Source of the DNA: Candidula unifasciata
Taxonomy: Eukaryota; Mollusca; Gastropoda; Stylommatophora; Geomitridae
Direction of reading: 5' to 3'
Length of the DNA stretch: 64,000 bases
NCBI GenBank assembly: GCA_905116865.2
Contig: CAJHNH020002659.1
Coordinates: 1 to 64,000 of the forward strand
Both the position numbers and the translations under genes were made by a program. The notes under the pieces are model-generated. The model saw only the letters and a program-made list of their open reading frames with translations, had not been told where the DNA came from and ran no database searches. Shown one piece after another: positions 12,349 to 23,640 of this stretch (positions are counted from its first letter, which is position 1; each line of letters starts with the position of its first letter).

Positions 12349-12364
12349 GTAAGTGATTACTGTA

Positions 12365-12980
12365 GGACACCAACGTCAATAGTTCACATCAACACATCAT
12401 AAACATGGTTCACAGAGATAAAAGTTCACATCAAAACAACATGCACACATGGTTAATCAAGATAACGGTTCACATCAACACGCCATGCAAACACATTTCA
12501 CAAAGATAAAATTTCACATCAAAACATCATGCACACACAGTTAATCAAGATAAAGATTCACGTCAAAACACCATGCACACACAGTTCACCAAGATAAAAG
12601 TTTACATCAAAACACCATGCACACACGGTTCATCAAGATAAAGGTTCACATCAAAACACCATGCACACACAGTTCACCAAGATAAAAGTTCACATCAAAA
12701 CACCATGCACACACAGTTCACCAAGATAAAAGTTCACATCAAAACACCATGCACACACAGTTCACCAAGATAAAAGTTCACATCAAAACATCATGCACAT
12801 ACAGTTCACCAAGATAAAAGTTCACATCAGAACACAATGCACACACGGTTCACCAAGATAAAAGTTCAATTCAAAACACCATTCACCCACGGTTTAAGAA
12901 GATACAAGTTTTCATCAAACACTAAACATACACGGTTCACCAAGATAAGCGTTCACACCAAAACACCGTTGCACATTCTT
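12365..12980. repeat. 44-bp minisatellite, about 14 copies
   Basis: The unit is 'gttcaccaagataaaagttcacatcaaaacaccatgcacacaca'. It begins within about 20 bp of the TM3 exon donor, with degenerate copies at both edges and uniform copies in the middle. Confidence 0.95.
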
Positions 12981-13022
12981 CACCCAGTCCTTAAGACAGA
13001 AAATTGCGGTTTTTAAGCTACA

Positions 13023-13376
13023 ATGATATTAGAAGATTATCATAATATCACGGATAAAGAAGAGAAAAAATACCGACATTTTAAAAGATCTGAAAATCAA
13101 GCAAGATTGGCTAATAAACAGCATCTTGTCCCGGAAGCTGCAAAATGGCGGACGTATCAAGCGTCAAGGCGGATTAGAAAATATAATACAGCAGGTATGT
13201 TACCAGTAATGCGGAGCATTGGCCGACCAACACTAAGATGGGCGCAGCATACAAGTGGCTTCTTGATTATGGAAGTACACGAGGCGGCAGAGCTGGCAGA
13301 CCGTGATAAGGATTTACCCCTCTTTCAAATCGTTATTTTTAAAATTCATTTCGGCCCGGACAATAATTACTAATTG
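13023..13376 (+). pseudogene. LINE family C C-terminal fragment, plus orientation
   Basis: The translation includes SIGRPTLRWAQHTSGFLIME and VHEAAELADRDKD. It parallels the copy at 16,866-17,360 (RGRSTRRWAQDI, VHEAGELARDR), but with many changes. It is an old, degraded fragment. About 350 bp after it (13,377-13,760) I see only C-runs and nothing coding. Confidence 0.6.
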
Positions 13377-13779
13377 TAAAAACTTTCTAGAAGCGAACTG
13401 GACTAAATCATCTCTGTATCGTTGTTACATTTTTTAAGTGGCACGGGCACGAGTGAAAGCTACACCGCAGTCACCTTGTAGCAAGGCCCCCCCCCCCCAT
13501 CCCCCCTTCCCCCAACCCGCAACCACCAGCTTTTTAAGTAGCGTTGGGGGGGGCGGTACTTAAATTTTAATTCACTTCCAAGAGAAAGGAAATCTGGAAG
13601 GTCTTGGGAAAGTTCAAACACATCATGTGACATTATGTCGTGGTTAATATAACACAGTTCTAACCATAACTGTAAACTCTAAACTCAGACCATAATCCGA
13701 TCCATGCTAAATATAGGTAACCTAAATATAATTGGTGAAAATATAAGGGTGACTGCAGTCAAGTTAATACAAGGAATTC

Positions 13780-14430
13780 CAGAGAAATCTGACTAAAAAG
13801 CTCAACAAAATGGGGAAGCAGAAAAACGTGCACAAAACAACACAAAGCAACGTTTCGGCAGGCCGAGTAGCCTTTTTCAAACATAAGTGAACTACACAAA
13901 CGTAACAACGAGGAGAGGAGAGTATGTAGATCTCTAAGGGTTGACGTGAGCAACGTAAAAAAAAATGTGGTGTGAAATAAAATAAACGATGGCTGAAAAG
14001 ATATAGTCACAAAAAGATAATAAACAGTAGTATTGTTAATATATAATATAATACTTGGAATAAAAGAAATACAAATGTTAATGATATATAAATGACACTG
14101 ATAAGAAATAAAATAAAGTAATAATATGAAATAAAAGAAAAGAAAAGAAAATCATTAACATTTAAAATGGGATAAGAGTATAACTATTACATGAATGTAT
14201 GTTGGATATTGATACCACCTGGACTAAGAACGCCTAGGCTGTGGATGAGGCGATTTTCCAAAGCGAGGCGCTTAGCATGATCGCCAGAGCAATATTTTAA
14301 AGCTCTGAAAGATATATCATCTTTACCTCTGTGGTCAGAGCTATTAAAATGGAGAGGGATTGGTTTAAGTGTCTTTTTGTCAATATCAGAGAGGTGTTCC
14401 CGGAAACGATCAGAGCTTTTTAGTCAAATT
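13780..14430 (-). pseudogene. Penelope-like element fragment: GIY-YIG-type endonuclease C-terminus
   Basis: On the minus strand (about 14,420 to 14,187) the frame reads SSDRFREHLSDIDKKTLKPI, then PLHFNSSDHRGKDDISFRAL, and ends SLGVLSPGGINIQHTFM with a stop. The RFREHLSDI and LxxxGINI blocks are characteristic of the C-terminal endonuclease of Penelope-like elements (family knowledge). It is truncated upstream. The motif gactaaaaagctc occurs at 13,787 and again inverted at about 14,413. A 'gccgaaacgttgctttgtg' block on the minus strand near 13,860 is typical of PLE 3' regions. Confidence 0.65.
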
Positions 14431-14602
14431 AACCTAAATATAGCTGGCATGTTTGTTTGGGTAAATTATAATTGAAGCGTTCACCCCCTTCCGCTTCCCT
14501 AGAAAACTATAAAGGACTCATCCTCCCCCTTTCCCCTTTTATTTCTTTGAGTCGCGCTCCCCAGTGTGAGTGTGCGATTCTGGGGCTAGCCAGGAGAGAT
14601 CA

Positions 14603-14860
14603 CTTTATGTGAAATTGTTATCTCCCAGGTGATCAAGGATTACAATACTTTCACGTGAACCTGATATCTCCCAGGTGATCAAGGATTACAATAATTTCAC
14701 GTGAAATTCTTATCTTCCTGGGATCAAGGATTACAAAATGTTTACCTGAAACTGTTATCTCCCAGGTGATCATGGATTACAGTAATTTCACATGAAAAGT
14801 TAACTCTCAAGTGATCAATGATTACAGTAATTTCACGTGAAACTGTTATCTCCCAGGTTA
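14603..14860 (+). repeat. 45-46-bp tandem array that duplicates the TM4 exon acceptor
   Basis: Six copies of 'gtgaaactgttatctcccaggtgatcaaggattacaat...' are present. The AG/GT junctions are at 14,628, 14,674, (mutated near 14,720), 14,765, 14,811 and the genuine 14,856. Copies 1, 2 and 4 keep a tctcccag acceptor and codons Val-Ile-(Lys/Met)-Asp-Tyr, the same as the true exon. After nine codons each runs into TGA. Confidence 0.93.
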
Positions 14861-14979
14861 TTAAAGATTACAAGCTCTTGATGATAGTTCTAGTCCTGGT
14901 GCTAATTGACGTCATTATTCTGGTCACGTGGCAAATCGTTGATCCCTACGATATGTCCGTCAAGAAACTTTCTACAGAG
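14857..14979 (+). CDS. GABBR2: GABA-B receptor subunit 2, exon: TM4
   Basis: This 41-codon exon starts after tctcccag and ends at gtcagt. It encodes VIKDYKLLMIVLVLVLIDVI followed by ILVTWQIVDP, which is TM4 with the family-typical TWQxVDP exit, and then the start of ECL2 (MSVKKLSTE). Both ends are phase 0. The acceptor and first codons are the sixth and last copy of a 45-46-bp tandem array that starts at about 14,600. The upstream copies therefore look like the true splice site and are described separately. Confidence 0.94.
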
Positions 14980-14997
14980 GTCAGTCATTTTGTATCA

Positions 14998-15091
14998 TAT
15001 GGTGTGTGTGTGTGTGTGTGTGCCAGAGTGTATTTTTGTGTGCGTGAATGTGCGTGTGTTTATGTGTGCATGTGTGTATTTGTTTCTGTGT

Positions 15092-15132
<41 letters not shown>

Positions 15133-15170
15133 CGCGTGTGAGCGTGTGCGAGCGCCTGAGTGTGTGTGTG
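14998..15170. repeat. GT-rich then (GA)n microsatellite
   Basis: Imperfect GT repeats, about 37 bp of GA, then GC/GT alternation. It starts about 20 bp after the TM4 exon donor. Confidence 0.95.
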
Positions 15171-15312
15171 TATCTGTCAGTGCTTGTGTTTTTTTCAGAA
15201 TACCATTGACCAAGAAAAAGAGTTTCTTGCACTCAGACTTTTATGAGAGCGACGTTCTACAAAGAACCTGCTACATTATGATGAGGATGTGTATGTTTTG
15301 TTTAAACTGATA

Positions 15313-15405
15313 CATGGGTGCCACGGTAGTGGAGTGGCTAAACATTCCGCCTGTCAGTCCGGAAGTTTTGGGTTCGAGTACGTTTTTTATGGTAACCAAA
15401 AAAAA
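15313..15405 (+). mobile_element. tRNA-like SINE head, family E
   Basis: 'gccacggtagtggagtggctaaacattccgcc' and 'ttttgggttcgagtac' resemble A and B boxes. No second copy is seen in this window. Confidence 0.4.
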
Positions 15406-15639
15406 CCATCACAGCATGAACCTCGCAGCTGGCTGGATTTTTTATTTTTGCACTCATTATAAATCACTCACACGCAGCTTCAAACAAGATTTCGACAGTG
15501 AAACAATAGCATACGGCTAGCTAATGAATCACATAAACATACTGCATATGCACATTTACGTTTTCCATCGGTGTTGGTCGCTGAGGTCAAAACGGGACGT
15601 ACTTTAAAAACACCCCTCGTACTTTACACGAAGCAAACA

Positions 15640-15735
15640 GAAGGGCCGGTTCCAGAGATCTCTCCCTGTCCAGACGCTGCGATGCATTGCAGGAGCAGAG
15701 GAAAGAAGGAGAAGAAGTCAGGATTGCCCTATTTG
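15640..15735 (+). pseudogene. LINE family B 3' end fragment
   Basis: 'gaagggccggttccagagatctctccctgtccagacgctgcgatgcattgcaggagcagagg' with a short aag-rich tail matches the 3' end of the copy at 48,525-48,818. Confidence 0.6.
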
Positions 15736-16184
15736 TTTGTAATATAATTCCTTGATACTCTTATTGTAGAAAATATATAATCTTTTTCCCAAACGAAAGA
15801 AAGACGAAGTAGAAGAATGTAACCACGTATAAAAAAAAAACAGATCGTTCTTGCATCCCGCATCAGTATCAGTTTCGGGATAATTATACCAGTTGACCTC
15901 ATCAAGACGTATCCCTATTACATAAAGGTTACAGGATAGGCTTTGTGTTATAAGAGTCAGTGAAAGCCCATTTAAACAGTCAGTCATGTATTGACGGGCA
16001 CTCATAAAAAGTAGCAGAATGATAGACGGGCACACTAGACTAAGAAAGCAATAGTTACCATACGGGAATCCAGCCTTTTACTTCCAAATGTTGACAGCGC
16101 ATTGCTGCAGATACTAAGATGAATGACCAACTAGGTACCCCTGTATTTTTGTTTAGTTTTTATTTATAAGACTCGTGACCAACT

Positions 16185-16580
16185 TGACACTTCTTTACTT
16201 CTGGTTTTTCTTGACCAACTAAACACTTCTTTACTTCTGTTTTTTTTCTCTCTCTTAATAATAAGACTCATGACCAACTAGACACTTCTTTACTTCTGTT
16301 TTTTGTTTTTTTTCTTATAAGACTCCTGACCAACTAAACACTTCTTCTGTTTTTTTTCTCTCTTAATAATAAGACTCATGACCAACTAGACACTTCTTTA
16401 CTTCTGTTTTTTTTTTTTCTTATAAGACTCCTGACCAACTAAACACTTCTTTACTTCTGTTTTTTTTTCTCTCTCTTAATAATAAGACTCATGACCAACT
16501 AGACCCTTCTTTACTTCTGTTTTTTTTTTTTTTTTTCTATAAGACTCCTGACCAACTAAACACTTCTTTACTTCTGTTTA
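16185..16580. repeat. About 57-60-bp T-rich minisatellite
   Basis: The unit 'ataagactcatgaccaactagacacttctttacttctg' is followed by a variable T/CT tract. Two unit types alternate (actcATgaccaactaGacac and actcCTgaccaactaAacac), giving a two-unit higher-order period. Confidence 0.92.
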
Positions 16581-16865
16581 TTTCTCATTTAGAAGACGCA
16601 AAACAAAACAAAACAAAAAAGGCACCCCACTATTTCTGTGAATTTCCTATTTCTAAGACACAATACCGCTAGAGACCATGTATTCTTATTTCCATAACAC
16701 ATCACCAGTTAAGCACTCCAGTACTGCTGCTTATTTCCTTATTCTAAGATAATTAAACAATTAGCCTCCCTGTTATTTGTTTATTTCACAATGTTGACGG
16801 ACCATGGTTTGATTACAGAGGGATTAGAAATACATCGTACTCGTGGATTTCGGACATACCTCAAT

Positions 16866-17360
16866 TACATCATCATCGTGTAGCAGGTCCTTTGCAGAAC
16901 GTGGCTCTCATCACAGTCTGCCTGAAAGAAATTCGGTCTCTCGCCAGCTCTCCCGCCTCATGCACTTTCATTCTCAAGGAGTCACTTATATCCTGTGCCC
17001 ATCTTCGTGTTGATCGGCCCCTGCCCCTCCTTCCTGGTACCATGCCTTCTGCTATAATTTTTTCCAATCCGTCGTGGCGCTTGATTTGACCAAAATATTT
17101 CAGCTTCCGAGACAGGATGCTGTTTATTAGCCAATCTTCCTTGATGTTCAGATCTTTCAAGATGTCAGTATTTTTCCTTTTCTTTGTCCAAGATATTCTG
17201 AAAATCGTTCTATGGCATTTCATCTCAAAAGCCCCTATTCTCTTTCTTAAGGACTGGGAGATAGTCGACGAGTCACATCCGTATGTTGCTACGGGGAAGA
17301 TGCATGTTCTCCATATTCTAATTTTGATCTCCTTTCTGCTGCTTAACAGTAGACTTTTAA
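16866..17360 (-). pseudogene. LINE family C 3' half of ORF2
   Basis: The minus strand reads TDILKDLNIKEDWLINSILS, RKLKYFGQIKRHDGLEKIIA, EGMVPGRRGRGRSTRRWAQD and VHEAGELARDRISFRQTVM. This is the 'YFGhxxR...GRRGRGRPxxRW' C-terminal signature of invertebrate non-LTR ORF2 proteins. The 3' tail is a tcatcatc run. Further copies lie at 36,260-36,555, 50,095-50,330, 13,023 and 41,490. Confidence 0.75.
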
Positions 17361-17987
17361 GGCTGTTTAATTACCTCAATTTACTTTACCTAATTGTTTG
17401 GTTGCGGTAGCATCCTTGCCTGTTGTCCGGGTAGGTTTGTGTTCGTATCTGCATTCGAATCTGGATCATGGAATCCAATTTCGATACAGCTTAAAATTTG
17501 TCCCAGACACACAAAAATGTCCTGAAGCTGATTACAAAAAGTGATAGTTAGTTAGTTAGTCTTTCCTCTTGTGTCGAGTGCGGCACATAGGGCAGAGGTC
17601 ATGACTCTCCATGCATGGCGGTTCGTTGCTCTATAAATAGCAACGGTTACTAACAGTACTAATTTTTTAAAGAATAAAAAAGTACTCAAAAAAAGGTATC
17701 TAACCAAAGGTGCCGGAACTCACCGGAAAGTTGCTGTTATAGTATATGCTAAAATAGTACGTCTAATTTTTTAAAAAAAGGAGTCGGAACTGTGTACTGT
17801 TGAGTATCGCCAGAAAAAAAAGGAGTCGCAACTGTGTACTGTTGCGTATCGCCAGAAAAAAAAGGAAGGTGGGGTGGGGAAAGGGGGAGAAGCTATTTAA
17901 TGCCATATAAGCGCATTGTTCAAATGGTTTGAAAAGAGTCCTGTACTGTAACTAGTTGCTCTAACAGACTATCTGGCAACTATCCAG

Positions 17988-18089
17988 GTGTACGAGGACA
18001 TTGAGGTCATCCCCAAGATTATCTACTGCTACAGCAGCCACATGGAAATCTGGCTGGGTACCTTGTACATTTACAAAGGTCTTCTACTG
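17988..18089 (+). CDS. GABBR2: GABA-B receptor subunit 2, exon: ECL2 and first part of TM5
   Basis: This 34-codon exon lies between tatccag and gtgagt. It reads VYEDIEVIPKIIYCYSSHME, then IWLGTLYIYKGLLL. This matches ECL2 with its conserved cysteine and the first half of TM5 (IWLGxxYxYKGLL). Both ends are phase 0. In known GB2 proteins TM5 continues with roughly ten more hydrophobic residues, then the ETRN loop, TM6 and TM7. I cannot locate those segments before the next recognisable exon at 24,423. Confidence 0.95.
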
Positions 18090-18465
18090 GTGAGTATCCA
18101 GGTCTGATGTTCTAGTATGATCGTGCTCTATGTTGTTTTTTTTTTTTAGTATCCAGAAGCCATGAGTTAAGCCCTTAGGCTCACTATTATGGATATCGCA
18201 ACCTTTCGGCCTTGATTCCATAATAAATACCGTAAATCTGGGAGAAATGTGGATTTTCTGCCTACCCCTGGGAGTGAACCCTGACCACAAGGAGTTCGTC
18301 ACCCGGTCACCGCGCAGTCCGGTTTAGTCAAGTACGCTAGAGAGCCGGATTGTGCTCTATGGTCGGTGGCTCGCCTAATATGTTTTTGTATTTTTTTTTT
18401 TTTTTTTTTTCTGCGACTTCCTTGTGTTATTTGAGAATGTTTTTCCTTGGTGCTCCATGGCTTGG

Positions 18466-18545
18466 AGCAGTGGTCTCCAACCTCGGGCGGGGGCTTGCGC
18501 GCCCTCAATGGGGCGCAAGGAGGTTTCAAGGGGGCGTCAAGCAAT
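18466..18545 (+). mobile_element. End of a hAT-like MITE ('cagtggtctccaacc')
   Basis: 'gcagtggtctccaacctcgggcgggggcttgcgcgccctcaatggggcgcaaggagg' looks like a hAT terminus with internal hairpins. A reverse-complement stretch of the same element occurs at 43,525-43,575. Only one end is recognisable here. Confidence 0.45.
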
Positions 18546-18654
18546 TTTAAAAATAAATAGATTTGTATTTGTAATAATCCGTTATACTTTCATTCTGTTT
18601 AAGTTTAATAATAAAAAATTTGCCAGTTAGCGCCTTTATTTAACCACTTTAACG

Positions 18655-18832
18655 GTGTTAGCAGGGAGGTCTTTGAACCTGAGGACTTATGGCGCATGGC
18701 TAGTGCTGTCGCCACAACTGTGCAGGTGAGGACTTATTTGGCCCCAAAAGAAAAGATCCCCAGCCTTACCGAGGCGTCGTAGGTCTCCAGCTTGTGAGCA
18801 CCTCGTTCTAACCATTCGGCCAGCCGCTCCTT
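18655..18832 (-). mobile_element. tRNA-derived SINE, family B, minus orientation
   Basis: The reverse complement begins 'ggagcggctggccgaatggttagaac', matching the head of the copy at 10,539, and ends with 'gacagcactagccatgcgcc'. Confidence 0.65.
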
Positions 18833-18838
18833 AAGTTT

Positions 18839-19254
18839 AATTTGAACAAAGTAGAAACAAACAATAGACTGCACAATTTATTGCCTGGCATATTTCGCTG
18901 TATCTCATCAGGTGCATACTACAGTAACAAGTGAATAAATGAAGCAAATAGCTGAATCCTAGAAACTGAAACACAAATTCGAGTACATTCTACACTGTCA
19001 GTTTCACCAAGGTAACCTTAAGGAAACTACCATTTCTTTCTGCCTACAGAGATCCGGTTTTAACCGCTGGATCGCGGAAGCTTAGGCGTATCTGAGTAAT
19101 CTACGGTTTGCCGATTTGTAAATAATTCGAAATTCATCATCCCTGTTAATGATGTGCCCGGAATTTAGAATGTGGCACGCAATTGCTGATGATGGATTTT
19201 GTGCCAGGCAATAAATTGTGCAGTCTATTGTTTGTGTCTTCTTTGTTCAAATTC
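18839..19254. mobile_element. Element with about 52-bp near-perfect inverted termini
   Basis: The left terminus 'aatttgaacaaagtagaaacaaacaatagactgcacaatttattgcctggca' (18,839-18,890) is repeated inverted at 19,202-19,254 with about two to four differences. It encloses about 310 bp without a coding frame. The minus strand carries CTGATGAGATACAGCGAAA at 18,911-18,893, which resembles the core seen in Penelope-type termini and hammerhead ribozymes. It could be a MITE or the paired terminal repeats of a retroelement. Confidence 0.75.
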
Positions 19255-19664
19255 ACATCGGGGAAACATTGCTTTAATTTTAATTGTAAATAAAAAAAAT
19301 TTTTAAAGTATGTTTGAGACAAAACTACAAAGGACATTTATTTTTTGTTTTCATGAGCAGTGCGGGAATCTACGGTAGAGAATCTGAATACTGTGATAAC
19401 ACTCGCATATAGTTATAGATTCTCCGGGCAAATCGTTTGGCCATACTTTCTGTTTCCCTTGCTGTTTAATCTATTGTCCTCTTTAATTACATTTTGTTAT
19501 GTTAAAGCTGGACTCATGCTATATACTCAAGGGTGTTATAATATACTCAAGAGGCAGGTGAGGCGGAGCATCTCTTTTCGCCCATGCACGTCCGCGAGGC
19601 ACTTAGCGATAATAGTGATGATGATAATGTACGAATAAACTAGTAATTTGAACTTCTGTCGTCT
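19255..19664. other. Intronic sequence, nothing recognised
   Basis: No exon-like frame with good splice signals and no transposon ends were seen. I searched it specifically for the missing TM5-TM7 receptor exons and found none. Confidence 0.5.
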
Positions 19665-20880
19665 TCTTCTTCTTCTGCCTTTTTATCCCCCAATGGAGCA
19701 TAGGCCCTCAACCAACTCACGCCAAGTCGTTCTATCCTTCGCCATTACATGGAGCTCTCCCCATGTCCTCCCAATCTTTCTAACCTCATTCTCCAGCTCT
19801 CTTCTCCATGTGTTTTTTGGCCTTCCTTTATTCCTATGCCCCTGTGGGTTCCAATGCAAAGACATTTTAGTTATGCTGTTCTCCTGTTTTCTCAGTGTGT
19901 GCCCTATCCAACGCCAGCGTCTTCTCCTCACCTCCTGATCCACTGGAGCCTGTTTAGTTCTCTCCCAAAGTTCTACATTAGTTATTCTATCATACCATTT
20001 TATTCCCTCTATTCTGCGCAGGCACCAGTTAATGAATGTCTGTAATTTATTAGTAATTGCCTTCGTTGTTCTCCATGTTTCCGCCCCATACAATAGTACT
20101 GATTTGACATTAGAATTAAAAATTTTTAGTTTAGTATTTCTTTTAATTTCTTTTGACCTCCACAAATTCCCTAGTGCTATGAAAGCCCCTCTTGCCTTTT
20201 GTATTCTTATTTTAATATCTCTATCAGTTCCTCCATCTTTATCTACATTACTGCCCAAATAGGTGTACGACTCCACGTCTTGGAGTGGGGTGCCATTAAG
20301 AGAAACCACATTACTATTTGCCTGATTTATTCTCATTATCTTTGTCTTTCCTTTATGGATTTTCAGACCAAGCTGCTGTGATCTCGCATTAAGTATATTT
20401 AATTTATCTTGTATCTGATTCCGTGAATGGGACAGAAGGGCAATATCATCAGCGAAGTCCAGATCATCAAGCTGTTTTGTAGGGTCCACTGAATTCCATT
20501 CTTGGTGTTAGCAGTTACTGTTTTCATAGTCCAGTCTATAGCCAGTAAAAATAGGAGAGGCGACAAAAGACATCCCTGTCGCACACCTGTTTTTATTTCA
20601 AATGCATCTGTTAGCTTTCCCTCATGAAGAACTCGACATTTCATGTCTTTATATGTTGCCTTTACTAAGTTGATAATTTTCTGTGGGATTCCATAGTGCC
20701 CCATCAATTTCCAGAGAGATTCCCTATCAATGCTGTCAAATGCTTTTTCATAGTCTATAAATCCAATGTAAAGTGGTGAGTTCAGTTCAATGCTTTGCTC
20801 TATTATAATACGTAATGTGGCTATCTGATCAGTACAGGATCTGTTGGACCGAAAACCCGCCTGCTCATCTCTTAGCCCCC
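19665..20880 (-). pseudogene. RTE-like LINE, 5'-truncated ORF2 with reverse transcriptase
   Basis: Read on the minus strand from 20,880: RDEQAGFRSNRSCTDQI, then DYEKAFDSIDR (RT motif A), TGVRQGCLLSPLLF (motif B), FADDIALLSHS (motif C with catalytic FADD), SYTYLGSNVDKDGG, VLLYGAETWRTT, RWRWIGHTLRK, GRPKNTWRRELENEVRKIG, ending LVEGLCSIGG and stop. There is one frameshift near 20,490 between motifs B and C. It is 5'-truncated in the RT domain next to a C-run. The 3' tail is an aag-type microsatellite (19,660-19,676). Assignment to the RTE-like group is by overall style only. Confidence 0.88.
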
Positions 20881-20956
20881 CCCCCCCCCACCCGCCACCC
20901 CAATTGGGAAATTGATTTTACTTGCATACCTGTTTAGTTACCACTGTATTCCTCTA

Positions 20957-23640
20957 ATGTCATCATGTGTTTTGAGTTTATTGAGCGCTCTGATACTATT
21001 GTGTTTTCTGATTTCATTGATCACTCTGACTTCATCTGTTCTGAGTTAAATGATCACTCTGATGTCACCACGTGTTCTGAGCTCATTGATCACTCTGTCG
21101 TCGTGTGTTCTGAGCTCATTGATCACTCTGTCGTCGTGTGTTCTGAGTTCATTGATCACTCTGTCGTCATGTGTTCTGAGTTCATTGATCACTCTGTCGT
21201 CGTGTGTTCTGAGTTGTTCATGATCACTTTGATGCTGTCACGTTTTCTGAGCTCATTGATCACTCTGTCGTCGTGTGTTCTGAGCTCATTTATCACTCTG
21301 TCGTCATGTGTTCTGAGTTGTTCATGATCACTTTGATGCTGTCACGTTTTCTGAGTTCATTTATCACTCTGATACCATCATGTGTACAGAGTTTATTGAT
21401 CAGTCTGATACTATCATGTGTACAGAGTTTATTGATTACTGATACTATCATGTGTACAGAGTTTATTGATTACTCTGATACCATCATGTGTACAGAGTTT
21501 ATTGATTACTCTGATACTATCATGTGTACAGAGTTTATTGATTACTCTGATACTATCATGTGTACAGAGTTTATTGATTACTCTGATACTATCATGTGTA
21601 CAGAGTTTATTGATCAGTCTGATACTATCATGTGTACAGAGTTTATTGATCACTCTGATACTATCATGTGTACAGAGTTTATTGATCAGTCTGATACTAT
21701 CATGTGTACAGAGTTTATTGATCACTGATACTATCATGTGTACAGAGTTTATTTACTGATACTATCATGTGTAACAGAGTTTATTGATCACTCTACTATC
21801 ATGTGTACAGAGTTTATTGATCACTCTGATACTATCATGTGTACAGAGTTTATTGATACTCTGATACTATCATGTGTACAGAGTTTATTGATTGATCACT
21901 CTGATACTATCATGTGTACAGAGTTTATTGATCACTCTGATACTATCATGTGTACAGAGTTTATTGATCACTCTGATACTATCATGTGTACAGAGTTTAT
22001 TGATTACTCTGATACTATCATGTGTACAGAGTTTATTGATCACTCTGATACTATCATGTGTACAGAGTTTATTGATCACTCTGATACTATCATGTGTACA
22101 GAGTTTATTGATCACTCTGATACTATCATGTGTACAGAGTTTATTGATTACTGATACTATCATGTGTACAGAGTTTATTGATCACTGATACTATCATGTG
22201 TACAGAGTTTATTGATCACTGATACTATCATGTGTACAGAGTTTATTGATCACTGATACTATCATGTGTACAGAGTTTATTGATCACTGATACTATCATG
22301 TGTACAGAGTTTATTGATCACTGATACTATCATGTGTACAGAGTTTATTGATCACTGATACTATCATGTGTACAGAGTTTACTCTGATACTATCATGTGT
22401 GATACTATCATGTGTACAGAGTTTATTGATCACTGATACTATCATGTGTACAGAGTTTATTGATCACTCTGATACTATCATGTGTACAGAGTTTATTGAT
22501 CACTGATACTATCATGTGTACAGAGTTTATTGATCAGTCTGATACTATCATGTGTACAGAGTTTATTGATCAGTCTGATACTATCATGTGTACAGAGTTT
22601 ATTGATCACTCTGATACTATCATGTGTACAGAGTTTATTGATCAGTCTGATACTATCATGTGTACAGAGTTTATTGATCACTGATACTATCATGTGTACA
22701 GAGTTTATTGATCACTGATACTATCATGTGTACAGAGTTTATTGATCACTGATACTATCATGTGTACAGAGTTTATTGATCACTCTGATACTATCATGTG
22801 TACAGAGTTTATTGATCACTGATACTATCATGTGTACAGAGTTTATTGATCACTCTGATACTATCATGTGTACAGAGTTTATGTGTCATGTGTACAGAGA
22901 GTACTATCATTGACAGAGTTTATTGATCACTGATACTATCATGTGTACAGAGTTTATTGATCACTCTGATACTATCATGTGTACAGAGTTTATTGATCAC
23001 TCTGATACTATCATGTGTACAGAGTTTATTGATCACTCTGATACTATCATGTGTACAGAGTTTATTGATCACTCTGATACTATCATGTGTACAGAGTTTA
23101 TTGATCACTGATACTATCATGTGTACAGAGTTTATTGATCACTCTGATACTATCATGTGTACAGAGTTTATTGATCACTGATACTATCATGTGTACAGAG
23201 TTTATTGATCACTGATACTATCATGTGTACAGAGCTTATTGATTACTCTGATACTATCATGTGTACAGAGTTTATTGATCAGTCTCTGATACAGAGTTTT
23301 ATTGATCATGTGTACAGTACAGAGTTTATTGATCACTGATACTATCATGTGTACAGAGTTTATTGATCACTCTGATACCATCATGTGTACAGAGTTTATT
23401 GATCATCACTGATACTATCATGTGTACAGAGTTTATTGATCACTGATACTATAGGATGTGTACAGAGTTTATTGATCACTGATACTATCATGTGTACAGA
23501 GTTTATTGATCACTGATACTATGATGTGTACAGAGTGATTGATCACTGAGACTAGGTTGCATCAGAGTTTATTGATGACTGTTTACTATCAGGTTCAACA
23601 GAGTGATATCTGATGTTACAGAGTTTATTGATCAGGTTCC
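20957..23640. repeat. 33/36-bp minisatellite, about 75 copies
   Basis: The unit is 'tctgatactatcatgtgtacagagtttattgatcac' (36 bp), with a shorter form lacking three bases. The first 400 bp is an older variant ('gttctgagttcattgatcactctgtcgtcgtgt'). Both strands are stop-poor, so several false frames repeat the peptide DTIMCTEFIDHS. Each unit contains the palindrome tgatca and a near-palindrome tgtaca. Confidence 0.97.

Noticed and set aside
13840..13900. A second hammerhead-like core at the Penelope fragment
   Set aside because: The minus strand has ccgaaacg and a short hairpin but no CTGATGA block; it is too far from the consensus.
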